The position numbers were made by a program, and so were the translations under genes. A stretch of DNA of 5,321 nt from Chloroflexota bacterium (lineage in GTDB: Bacteria > Chloroflexota > UBA6077 > JACQUR01), in the NCBI GenBank assembly GCA_016210245.1, contig JACQUR010000155.1, positions 1-5,321 on the forward strand. The letters run 5' to 3'. Each line of letters opens with the position of its first letter. The first letter of the stretch is position 1. Below are positions 1 to 4,806 of this stretch, piece after piece. The notes under the pieces are model-generated. The model did not search any database. It worked only from the letters and a program-made list of their open reading frames with translations, and was not told the DNA's origin.

Positions 1-33
1 GGATATGGCACTTTTGCGGGAAGGCAGTATTAG
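1..33 (+). other. Possible C-terminal tail of an upstream gene
   Basis: The first bases read open in frame 1 as GYGTFAGRQY and end at a TAG at 31-33, directly before hairpin element 1. Frame 2 is also open, reading DMALLREGSISPEC, and stops at TGA 44-46 inside the element. Either could be the end of a preceding gene, and neither fragment is long enough to identify. The frame 1 reading fits the pattern elsewhere in the window, where elements 2, 3 and 4 begin 1 to 15 nt after a stop codon. This is a weak call; nothing in the 33 bases proves coding. Confidence 0.25.
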
Positions 34-107
34 TCCTGAGTGCTGAGTGCTGAGTGAGGACCTCACTCAGCACTCAGCACACAGGACTCAGCACTCCGCA
101 CTCCGCA
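33..107 (+). repeat. Hairpin element 1: heptad-word inverted repeat upstream of thrC
   Basis: Bases 33-59 and 61-87 are inverted copies with 26 of 27 positions complementary (mismatch at 81) around the single base 60, so the DNA is almost a perfect palindrome. The left arm holds three tandem heptads TGAGTGC/TGAGTGC/TGAGTGA at 37-57. The right side runs in unbroken heptad phase from 66 to 107: CTCAGCA, CTCAGCA, CACAGGA, CTCAGCA, CTCCGCA, CTCCGCA. The right side therefore has about twice as many words as the left. The stretch 87-107 can also pair with 34-54 (18 of 21), giving an alternative stem. It lies in the thrC leader and ends 1 nt before the AGGA ribosome-binding site. There is no U-tract, so it is not a standard terminator. 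Confidence 0.9.
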
Positions 108-108
108 C

Positions 109-112
109 AGGA
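109..112 (+). promoter_or_regulatory. Ribosome-binding site of thrC
   Basis: AGGA lies 6 nt before ATG 119 and supports that start over the upstream in-frame GTG at 47. The same CACAGGA word occurs inside hairpin element 1 at 80-86, so this Shine-Dalgarno site appears to belong to, or derive from, the repeat. Confidence 0.55.
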
Positions 113-118
113 TTGCCG

Positions 119-1210
119 ATGACGACCGATCCTTCACCTGGACTGGCCAGCCTGCCCCATCCCGGCGTGCTCGTCCGCTACCGCCCATACCTGCCCATGA
201 CCGCGGCCACGCCGCCGCTAACGCTCGGGGAAGGGGACACGCCGCTGGTGTACTCGACCAGCCTGGGGCCCGAGCTGGGCTGCGAGAGCCTGTACTTCAA
301 GCTGGAGGGCTGTAACCCCACGGGATCGTTCAAGGACCGAGGCATGGTGGTGGCCGTGGCCAAGGCGATCGAGGCGGGCAGCCGGGCGGTCATCTGCGCC
401 TCGACCGGCAACACCTCGGCCTCGGCGGCGGCCTACGCGGCCCGGGCCGGCCTGAGCGTCATCGTCATCATCCCGCAGGGCTACATCGCCCTGGGCAAGC
501 TCGCCCAGGCGCTGGCCTACGGCGCGCGGGTCCTGGCGGTCAAGAGCAACTTCGACGACTGCCTGCGCCTGGTGCGCCACCTGGCCGAGCGCCACCCGGT
601 GACCATCGTCAACTCCATCAATCCGTTCCGCCTGGAGGGGCAGAAGACGGCAGCCTTCGAGGTGGTGGACGCGCTGGGCGAGGCGCCGAACCTGCTGGCC
701 CTGCCGGTGGGCAATGCGGGCAACATCACCGCTTACTGGCGCGGGTTCAAGGAGTACCACCTCCTGGGCAAGGCCTCGCGGCGTCCGCGCATGCTGGGCT
801 TCCAGGCCGCCGGCGCCGCGCCCATCGTGCTGGGCCGGCGGGTGGACAAGCCGGAGACGGTGGCGACGGCGATCCGGATCGGCGAGCCGGCGAGCTGGAA
901 TGGAGCGGTGGCCGCGCGCGACGAGTCCGGCGGGCTGATCGACAGCGTGACGGACGAGGAGATCCTGGGGGCCTACCGCCTGCTGGCCAGCCGCGAGGGC
1001 CTGTTCGTCGAGCCGGCCTCCGCGGCTTCGGTGGCGGGCCTGCGCAAGCTGGTCCGCCTGGGCCAGCTCGACCTGCGCGGCCAGCAGGTGGTGTGCGTGT
1101 TGACCGGGAGCGGCCTGAAAGACCCGGATACCGCCGTAGCCCAGGCCGGGTCGATGCCCTCGGTGGCGCCCACGGTCGAGGCGGTGGAGGCGGAGCTGGG
1201 ATGGCGATGA
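119..1210 (+). CDS. thrC: Threonine synthase
   Basis: PLP-dependent threonine synthase (363 aa, usual length for the shorter bacterial class). It converts O-phosphohomoserine to threonine in the cytoplasm, the last step of the pathway. Visible motifs: GEGDTPLV near the N-terminus; NPTGSFKDRGM with K72 as the predicted PLP Schiff-base lysine; STGNTSAS at 95-102; the glycine-rich phosphate-binding loop LPVGNAGN at 195-202; and, near the C-terminus, EGLFVEPASAAS and VCVLTGSGLKDPD. The start at ATG 119 is chosen because AGGA stands 6 nt upstream and because the 24 residues encoded from GTG 47 come entirely from hairpin element 1 and are low-complexity. It overlaps thrB by 10 nt, so translation is probably coupled. 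SFKDRG and the C-terminal TGSGLKD leave little doubt that this is threonine synthase rather than threonine dehydratase. Confidence 0.96.
   Translation: MTTDPSPGLASLPHPGVLVRYRPYLPMTAATPPLTLGEGDTPLVYSTSLGPELGCESLYFKLEGCNPTGSFKDRGMVVAVAKAIEAGSRAVICASTGNTSASAAAYAARAGLSVIVIIPQGYIALGKLAQALAYGARVLAVKSNFDDCLRLVRHLAERHPVTIVNSINPFRLEGQKTAAFEVVDALGEAPNLLALPVGNAGNITAYWRGFKEYHLLGKASRRPRMLGFQAAGAAPIVLGRRVDKPETVATAIRIGEPASWNGAVAARDESGGLIDSVTDEEILGAYRLLASREGLFVEPASAASVAGLRKLVRLGQLDLRGQQVVCVLTGSGLKDPDTAVAQAGSMPSVAPTVEAVEAELGWR
1186..1195 (+). promoter_or_regulatory. Ribosome-binding site of thrB within thrC
   Basis: GGAGG at 1186-1190 and GGAG at 1192-1195 lie 10 and 5 nt before ATG 1201. They are 16 and 11 nt before the second in-frame ATG at 1207. 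Both spacings favour 1201 as the start. The site is inside the last codons of thrC, as expected for coupled translation. Confidence 0.5.
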
Positions 1211-2100
1211 TCACCGTCTGGGCGCCGGCCACCAGCGGCAACCTGGGCCCGGGCTTCGACGCCCTGGGCCTGGCGCTGGAGCTCTCCAACCGCGTGCAGG
1301 CCAGCCCGGCCGAGCGAACGGAGGTGCTGGTGCGGGGCGAAGGCGAGGGGCAGCTCGCCTCGGGCCAGGACAACCTGATCTACCGGGCCGCGGCGCGCGT
1401 CTTCGCTGCGCGGGGGCAAGAGCCGCCACGGCTGCGCCTGGAGTGCGAGAACCGCATCCCGCTCGCCCGCGGCCTGGGCAGCAGCGCCGCGGCCACCGCG
1501 GCCGGCCTGTTGGTCGGCAACGAGCTGCTGGGCCGCCCCTGCCGCCTGGAGGAGTTGCTGGCCTTCGGCACGGAGATGGAGGGCCATCCGGACAACGTGG
1601 CCGCGTGCCTGTTTGGCGGCCTCCAGGCGTGCGTCACCCTGGACTCCGGCGCGGTGGTCCGCTGCGCGGTGCCGATTCCGCCCGGCCTGCGGGCGGTGGT
1701 GCTGGTACCGTCATTTGGCATGGACACCCACGCCGCGCGGGGGCTGTTGCCAGCCGCCATCCCACTGCGGGTGGCGGTCCACAACCTGGGGCGCACAGCC
1801 CTGCTGGTGGCGGCCATGGCTGCGGGCAGGCTCGACCTGCTGCGCGTCGCTACGGAGGACGCCATCCACCAGCCACCGCGCCAGGCGCTCTTCCCCGCCC
1901 TGCCAGACCTGCTGCGGGCGGCGCTGGACGCCGGCGCCGTTGGCGCCTTCCTCTCCGGGGCCGGCTCGTCGGTCCTGGCGCTGGTGGACGGGCGCGGGGA
2001 CGCGGTCGCCCAGGCCCTGGCCGCCACCGCCCGGCGGTGCGGCGTGGAGGCCTCGACCCTGGACGTAGCACTGAGCCAACGGGGGGCCTATGTCGGGTGA
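1201..2100 (+). CDS. thrB: Homoserine kinase (GHMP family)
   Basis: GHMP-superfamily small-molecule kinase (299 aa, typical for ThrB) that phosphorylates homoserine with ATP to give the substrate of ThrC. The N-terminus has VWAPATSGNLGPGFDALGLA (residues 6-25), a ThrB hallmark. The ATP-binding glycine-rich loop PLARGLGSSAAA is at 87-98, GHPDNVAA at 128-135, and the C-terminal GHMP motif LSGAGSSVLAL at 251-261. Two in-frame ATGs exist, 1201 and 1207; 1201 has the better Shine-Dalgarno spacing, while 1207 would give the classic ATGA overlap with the thrC stop. Its own stop overlaps the ask start by 11 nt. Reading frame and motifs are intact. The neighbours thrC and ask make the homoserine assignment secure against other GHMP kinases. 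Confidence 0.96.
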   Translation: MAMITVWAPATSGNLGPGFDALGLALELSNRVQASPAERTEVLVRGEGEGQLASGQDNLIYRAAARVFAARGQEPPRLRLECENRIPLARGLGSSAAATAAGLLVGNELLGRPCRLEELLAFGTEMEGHPDNVAACLFGGLQACVTLDSGAVVRCAVPIPPGLRAVVLVPSFGMDTHAARGLLPAAIPLRVAVHNLGRTALLVAAMAAGRLDLLRVATEDAIHQPPRQALFPALPDLLRAALDAGAVGAFLSGAGSSVLALVDGRGDAVAQALAATARRCGVEASTLDVALSQRGAYVG

Positions 2101-3445
2101 GGGGACGCGGGACGCGGGGACGCGAGGACGCGGAGACGCGGAGACCGGAGACGCGGGGACCGGAGACGTGGAGACAGCGGGCATCGGACCTCTCTCCGCG
2201 TCTCCGCGTCCCCGCGTCTCCGCGTCCCGGCCTCTGCTCGTGCAGAAGTTCGGCGGGACATCGGTGGCCAACGCGGAGCGGATTCGGGCCGCGGCCCGGC
2301 GCATGGTTCGCACCCGCGAGCAGGGCTACCAGGTGCTCGCCGTGGTCTCGGCTATGGGCCACACCACTGACGAGCTGATCGATCTGGCCCAGCAGGTGTG
2401 CGAGCGCCCGGACGAGCGCGAGCTGGACCTGCTGCTCTCGACCGGCGAGACGGTTTCGGCCACCCTGGTGGCCATGGCGCTGAAGGGCATGGGCTGCCCG
2501 GCCATCTCGCTCACCGCCGCCCAGGCCGGCATTCGCACCACCCGCTTCTTCAGCCGCGCCCGCATCACCGACATTCAGCCGGAGCGCATCCGCAAGGAGC
2601 TGGCCGAGGACAAGGTGGTGATCGTGACCGGGTTCCAGGGCGTCACCGAGGACCTGGACATCACCACTCTGGGGCGGGGCGGGTCCGACACCAGCGCCGT
2701 GGCGCTGGCCTGCGCCCTGGGCGCCGAGCAGTGCGAGATCTACACCGACGTGGTGGGGGTGCTGACCGCCGACCCGCGGCTGGAGCCGCGGGCGCGCAAG
2801 CTGGACCGGATCTCGTACGAGGAGATGCTGGAACTGGCTCAGTTGGGGGCCAAGGTCATGCACCCTCGGGCGGTGGAGCTGGGCGAGCTGTACGGCATGC
2901 CCATCGTAGTCCGCTCCAGCTTCGCCAACACGCCGGGGACGGTTATCTGCCGAGGGGAAGGGATGGAAGTCCGGAAGAACGTACGCGGCATCGCCCACGA
3001 CACCGACGTGGCCAAGATCACCCTGGCCGGCGTGCCCGACCGCCCGGGGATCGCCTACGCCATCTTCGCTCCGCTGGCGGAGGCGGGCATCAGCGTGGAT
3101 ACCATCGTCCAGACGGCCAGCATCGACGGGATCACGGACCTCTCCTTCACCGTGTCAGGCAGCGACCTGACCAGGTCGTTCCCGCTGGTCCAGCAGGTGG
3201 CCAGCCGCATCGGCGCGGCCACGGTGGACGCCGCGGATGACCTGGCTAAGGTGTCCATTGTGGGCACGGGCATGCAGAGCGCGCCCGGCTACGCGGCGCG
3301 GATGTTTGGCGCCCTGTCCGAGCAGGGGATCAACATCAACATGATCACCACCTCCGACATCCGCATCACCTGCATCATCCAGCGCGCCCAGGTGCAGCAA
3401 GCCGTCCAGACGCTCCACGCGGCCTTCGAGCTGGACAGGGAGTAG
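2090..3445 (+). CDS. lysC: Aspartate kinase, monofunctional, with repeat-encoded N-terminal extension
   Basis: Aspartokinase, which phosphorylates aspartate and so commits it to the threonine, lysine and methionine branches. Kinase domain: KFGGTSV at 53-59, VVSAMGHTTDEL at 85-96, LLSTGETVS, VTGFQGVTED, then TLGRGGSDTSAV at 193-204, YTDVVGVLTADPR and GAKVMHPRAVE. Two ACT regulatory domains follow, from about residue 308 (GVPDRPGIAYAIF at 314-326) and from 387 (KVSIVGTGMQSAPGYAARMF), consistent with amino-acid feedback control; which end product binds cannot be told from sequence. The full reading is 451 aa, against about 404 from the conserved core, the normal length. The extra residues 4-47 are Gly/Thr/Asp/Arg-rich and encoded by hairpin element 2. 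No well-placed start follows the element: GTG 2168 has GGAG only 2 nt away and GTG 2240 has none and would cut the first strand. ATG 2090 is kept, overlapping thrB by 11 nt. The symbol could equally be ask. Confidence 0.95.
   Translation: MSGEGTRDAGTRGRGDAETGDAGTGDVETAGIGPLSASPRPRVSASRPLLVQKFGGTSVANAERIRAAARRMVRTREQGYQVLAVVSAMGHTTDELIDLAQQVCERPDERELDLLLSTGETVSATLVAMALKGMGCPAISLTAAQAGIRTTRFFSRARITDIQPERIRKELAEDKVVIVTGFQGVTEDLDITTLGRGGSDTSAVALACALGAEQCEIYTDVVGVLTADPRLEPRARKLDRISYEEMLELAQLGAKVMHPRAVELGELYGMPIVVRSSFANTPGTVICRGEGMEVRKNVRGIAHDTDVAKITLAGVPDRPGIAYAIFAPLAEAGISVDTIVQTASIDGITDLSFTVSGSDLTRSFPLVQQVASRIGAATVDAADDLAKVSIVGTGMQSAPGYAARMFGALSEQGININMITTSDIRITCIIQRAQVQQAVQTLHAAFELDRE
2102..2230 (+). 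repeat. Hairpin element 2: octamer-word inverted repeat inside ask
   Basis: The left arm is a tandem array from 2102 to 2175 of 7- and 8-nt words: GGGACGCG, GGACGCG, GGGACGCG, AGGACGCG, GAGACGCG, GAGACCG, GAGACGCG, GGGACCG, GAGACGTG, GAGAC. The right arm from 2193 is four octamers, TCTCCGCG, TCTCCGCG, TCCCCGCG, TCTCCGCG, followed by TCCCGG. Bases 2109-2144 and 2193-2228 are inverted copies with 34 of 36 positions complementary and a 48-nt loop. The element begins immediately after the thrB stop codon and ends just before the first conserved ask residues, and it keeps the ask frame open throughout. A G+C-rich hairpin this long near an initiation site could slow translation of ask relative to thrB. 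Confidence 0.9.
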
Positions 3446-3450
3446 GGTAG

Positions 3451-3534
3451 ATTTTAGATTTGAGATTTTAGATTTGAGATTTGAGAGTGCAGAGTGAATC
3501 TGCACTCTCAGATCTCAAATCTAAAATCTCAAAT
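3451..3534 (+). repeat. Hairpin element 3: A+T-rich heptad-word inverted repeat after ask
   Basis: The left arm is read in heptads from 3451: ATTTTAG, ATTTGAG, ATTTTAG, ATTTGAG, ATTTGAG, AGTGCAG. The right arm at 3500-3534 is CTGCACT, CTCAGAT, CTCAAAT, CTAAAAT, CTCAAAT. Bases 3458-3493 pair with 3499-3534 at 35 of 36 positions (mismatch at 3481) around the 5-nt loop 3494-3498. It starts 5 nt after the ask stop and ends 5 nt before the stop of the convergent minus-strand gene, so it occupies the whole gap. A role as a two-way transcription barrier or transcript-end stabiliser is plausible, but no clean U-run follows the stem on the + strand. Its A+T richness contrasts sharply with the G+C-rich genes on both sides. 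Confidence 0.92.
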
Positions 3535-3538
3535 CCCC

Positions 3539-3844
3539 TCAGCGGCGGCGGGTGGCCGGCTGGTAGCCGGGGGCGAACACGGCGTGGGCGGGGCGGATGT
3601 CGACCTGTGGCTGGCCCTGGATGCCAATCTGCTGCACCCCGGGCATCAGCCGGGTGTCCACGAACCGCTGGAACGCCTCGGCAGACTCCCAGACGTCGGT
3701 GACGTGCAGGCCCTGGTTGCTGAACGACGCGACGTGGTAGATCCCACCGGCCGGGGGATCGCCCTCCCAGTCGACCAGCTTCCGCGCGGCGTCGTATTGC
3801 TCGGGGGTGACGCCCCTCCAGACCATGTCCATCACGATTGGCAT
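3539..3844 (-). CDS. Small ABM-like (dimeric alpha/beta-barrel type) hypothetical protein
   Basis: A 101-aa cytoplasmic protein of unproven function, with no signal peptide or membrane segment. It has the look of the dimeric alpha/beta-barrel (ABM) group of small proteins: an N-terminal strand MPIVMDMVWRGVTPEQYDAA with a helix after it, GIYHVASFSNQGLHVTDVWE as a strand pair (34-53), the helix SAEAFQRFVDTRLMP (54-68), then a QIGI strand and a tail ending ATRRR. The motif order and length suit that fold, but I cannot name a substrate; some ABM relatives are monooxygenases and many are uncharacterised. The start at 3844 is supported by GAGGGA (complement of 3852-3857) 7 nt upstream. The gene converges on ask and its stop lies 5 nt from hairpin element 3. 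It is not an expected threonine-pathway member. Confidence 0.75.
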   Translation of the reverse strand: MPIVMDMVWRGVTPEQYDAARKLVDWEGDPPAGGIYHVASFSNQGLHVTDVWESAEAFQRFVDTRLMPGVQQIGIQGQPQVDIRPAHAVFAPGYQPATRRR

Positions 3845-3910
3845 GTTCTTGTCCCTCGCGCAGCGGATGTACGGCTATCGCAGCCGCCAGCTTCAGCATG
3901 CGCCTCCCGA

Positions 3911-3951
3911 GTGCTCAGTTCGTAGATCAAAAGGTGCTCACCTGGTGCTCA
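3911..3951 (+). promoter_or_regulatory. Three direct GTGCTCA repeats, possible operator
   Basis: GTGCTCA occurs at 3911-3917, 3934-3940 and 3945-3951. The starts are 23 and 11 nt apart, close to two turns and one turn of the helix, so all three copies would face the same side of the DNA. The last two are extended to GGTGCTCA, and AGGTGCTCACCT around the second is also a small palindrome. The array ends 1 nt before the possible -35 hexamer TTGACG. This layout is typical of a transcription-factor site between divergent genes. The word also resembles the GAGTGCT words of hairpin element 1, so a decayed repeat is an alternative explanation. Confidence 0.4.
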
Positions 3952-3952
3952 T

Positions 3953-3982
3953 TTGACGGTGAACGGTCCACTACGGTAGAAC
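3953..3982 (+). promoter_or_regulatory. Possible sigma-70-type promoter for the nucleotidyltransferase gene
   Basis: TTGACG at 3953-3958 (5 of 6 to the -35 consensus) and TAGAAC at 3977-3982 (4 of 6 to the -10 consensus) are separated by 18 nt. The pair points towards the nucleotidyltransferase gene and would give a leader of roughly 180 nt to ATG 4168, or about 50 nt to GTG 4042. The match is fair and could occur by chance, but its position next to the GTGCTCA repeats in the only sizeable gene-free gap supports it. Confidence 0.35.
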
Positions 3983-4155
3983 CACTTTCTGATGGGCTCA
4001 ACCCTGCTGTCAGGGATAGGCCTGTCTCTGGATAGAGCAAGGTGCGTAGCTTCGGCAGTGCTCCCAGCAGGGTGCAGATACGGCGAGCCTTGATCGACCT
4101 CGCACGCCGGCGGGCGCGTCCGGGCACCGGAAGCTCGCTGGCGCTCCTTCATAGC

Positions 4156-4159
4156 AGGA
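4156..4159 (+). promoter_or_regulatory. Ribosome-binding site deciding the nucleotidyltransferase start
   Basis: AGGA lies 8 nt before ATG 4168 and favours this start over GTG 4042 and TTG 4090, the earlier in-frame start codons. Confidence 0.4.
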
Positions 4160-4167
4160 CGGCGCGG

Positions 4168-4701
4168 ATGCAGTGGCCAGACCCGGGTGTAGCGCTCAAA
4201 GGGGTCTTGTGGGCGGTGGTTGGGGCAGTGGCGACCCGCCAGTACATGGCGGAGCGCCAGACCCAGGACCTCGATATCGCCGTCGCTCGCTCGGATGCCA
4301 GGACGGTCCGGTCGAGACTGCGCAGGGCCGGCTACACGTACCTCGGGGAGCTCAAGAAGGATGTGGTGGGATCGAGCTGGCGGGCGCCGAGCGGCCAGGA
4401 TGTGGACGTGGTGGAGATCGAGGCCGAGTGGTGGCCGCAGGCTGCCGAGGAGGCGCAGCAGAACCGCGACCCGGCGGGATTGCCGATCCTCCCTCTCCCC
4501 TACCTGGTCCTGATGAAGCTTGAGGCAAGCCGAGCCATCGACGTCGCCGATCTCGCCCGGATGCTCGGCCAGGCAGACCGGCCGATGCTCGAGCGCGTCC
4601 GCGCCGTGGTGGGACGCGACCGACCAGAAGACCTCGATGACCTGGAGCACCTGATCTACCTGGGGAAACTCGAAGTCGGGGACGCGGAACCGCCGCCGTA
4701 G
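4168..4701 (+). CDS. Nucleotidyltransferase-superfamily protein (AbiEii/MNT-like), orphan
   Basis: A 177-aa protein resembling the minimal nucleotidyltransferase fold. WAVVGAVATRQYMAERQTQD followed by LDI (from residue 15) matches the pattern of a glycine-containing helix start followed by the metal-binding DxD pair, here D34 and D36. A third acidic strand, DVDVVEI, is at 78-84. LPYLVLMKLEASRAIDVADL is the helical segment with a conserved Lys and Arg often seen in AbiEii-like and MNT-like proteins. The loop is GA rather than the usual GG or GS, so activity is uncertain. Family members include toxins of toxin-antitoxin pairs, antibiotic-modifying enzymes and uncharacterised proteins. No partner antitoxin or HEPN gene is visible on either side, so a toxin role is not supported. 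The frame is open back to TAG 4033; GTG 4042 would add 42 Arg-rich residues without a clear motif. The stop lies 14 nt before hairpin element 4. Confidence 0.7.
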   Translation: MQWPDPGVALKGVLWAVVGAVATRQYMAERQTQDLDIAVARSDARTVRSRLRRAGYTYLGELKKDVVGSSWRAPSGQDVDVVEIEAEWWPQAAEEAQQNRDPAGLPILPLPYLVLMKLEASRAIDVADLARMLGQADRPMLERVRAVVGRDRPEDLDDLEHLIYLGKLEVGDAEPPP

Positions 4702-4715
4702 GGCACGAGCTTCCT

Positions 4716-4790
4716 CGCGTTGGAGGTTGGAGGTTGGAGCTCCAACCTGCAACCTCCAACGCGAAGCCTGCAACCTCCAACCTTCAACCT
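4716..4790 (+). repeat. Hairpin element 4: heptad-word inverted repeat upstream of hom
   Basis: Bases 4716-4739 and 4740-4763 form a palindrome with no spacer, complementary at 23 of 24 positions (mismatch at 4730). The left arm is the heptads TTGGAGG, TTGGAGG, TTGGAG (4720-4739). The right arm is CTCCAA, CCTGCAA, CCTCCAA (4740-4759), then CGCGAAG, then a second run CCTGCAA, CCTCCAA, CCTTCAA, CCT (4767-4790). That second run can also pair with the left arm (19 of 21 over 4719-4739), so two exclusive stems are possible. The element ends 16 nt before the hom start codon and begins 15 nt after the nucleotidyltransferase stop. It is not followed by a U-run. Confidence 0.92.
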
Positions 4791-4806
4791 GGTAGAACTA
4801 CTGAAC

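Larger units (their letters stand above)
3845..4167. other. Gene-free spacer between divergent genes
   Basis: About 320 bases separate the start of the minus-strand ABM-like gene from the preferred start of the nucleotidyltransferase gene. The composition from about 3845 to 4040 is visibly less G+C-rich than the flanking genes. Short open frames exist on both strands, but none has a recognisable motif. The stretch holds three direct repeats of GTGCTCA, a possible promoter (both listed separately) and a small 5-bp hairpin, CCCTG/CAGGG, at 4002-4015. If the nucleotidyltransferase used GTG 4042 instead of ATG 4168, the spacer would shrink to about 197 bases. I see no tRNA, IS end or attachment site here. 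Confidence 0.6.

Noticed and set aside
33..107. CRISPR array or intrinsic terminator
   Set aside because: The words are contiguous heptads with no spacers, and no U-run follows any of the four stems, so neither label fits.
47..118. Upstream GTG start for thrC adding 24 residues
   Set aside because: All added residues come from the heptad repeat, and AGGA is well placed before ATG 119.
218..760. Open frame of 180 codons on the minus strand opposite thrC
   Set aside because: It lies wholly opposite a certain gene, has no recognisable motif and reflects high G+C third positions; the same holds for the minus-strand frames 747-1373, 973-1587, 1380-2027 and 1850-2998.
2240..2242. GTG as the start of aspartate kinase
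   Set aside because: It has no Shine-Dalgarno site and would remove the residues that normally begin the first strand before KFGGTSV.
1443..2378. Open frame of 311 codons on the + strand over thrB and early ask
   Set aside because: The product is Gly/Arg/Pro-rich without motifs and is out of frame with thrB, whose GHMP motifs are intact; the frame stays open only because of base composition.
3468..3899. Minus-strand frame of 143 codons starting at ATG 3899 with a GGGAGG 3 nt upstream
   Set aside because: It is out of frame with the ABM-like gene, runs through hairpin element 3 and becomes Arg/Pro-rich; the Shine-Dalgarno spacing is short. The ABM-like frame has coherent secondary-structure motifs.
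4002..4015. Small CCCTG/CAGGG hairpin with a 4-nt loop
   Set aside because: A 5-bp stem is expected by chance in this composition and no U-tract follows it.
3949..4773. Open frame of 274 codons on the minus strand opposite the nucleotidyltransferase
   Set aside because: No motif is visible, and it crosses hairpin element 4 and the spacer; the opposite frame carries the nucleotidyltransferase signature.
2102..4790. Inverted terminal repeats of a single transposon
   Set aside because: The four elements do not match each other in sequence, each is a self-contained palindrome, and no transposase or target-site duplication is seen.
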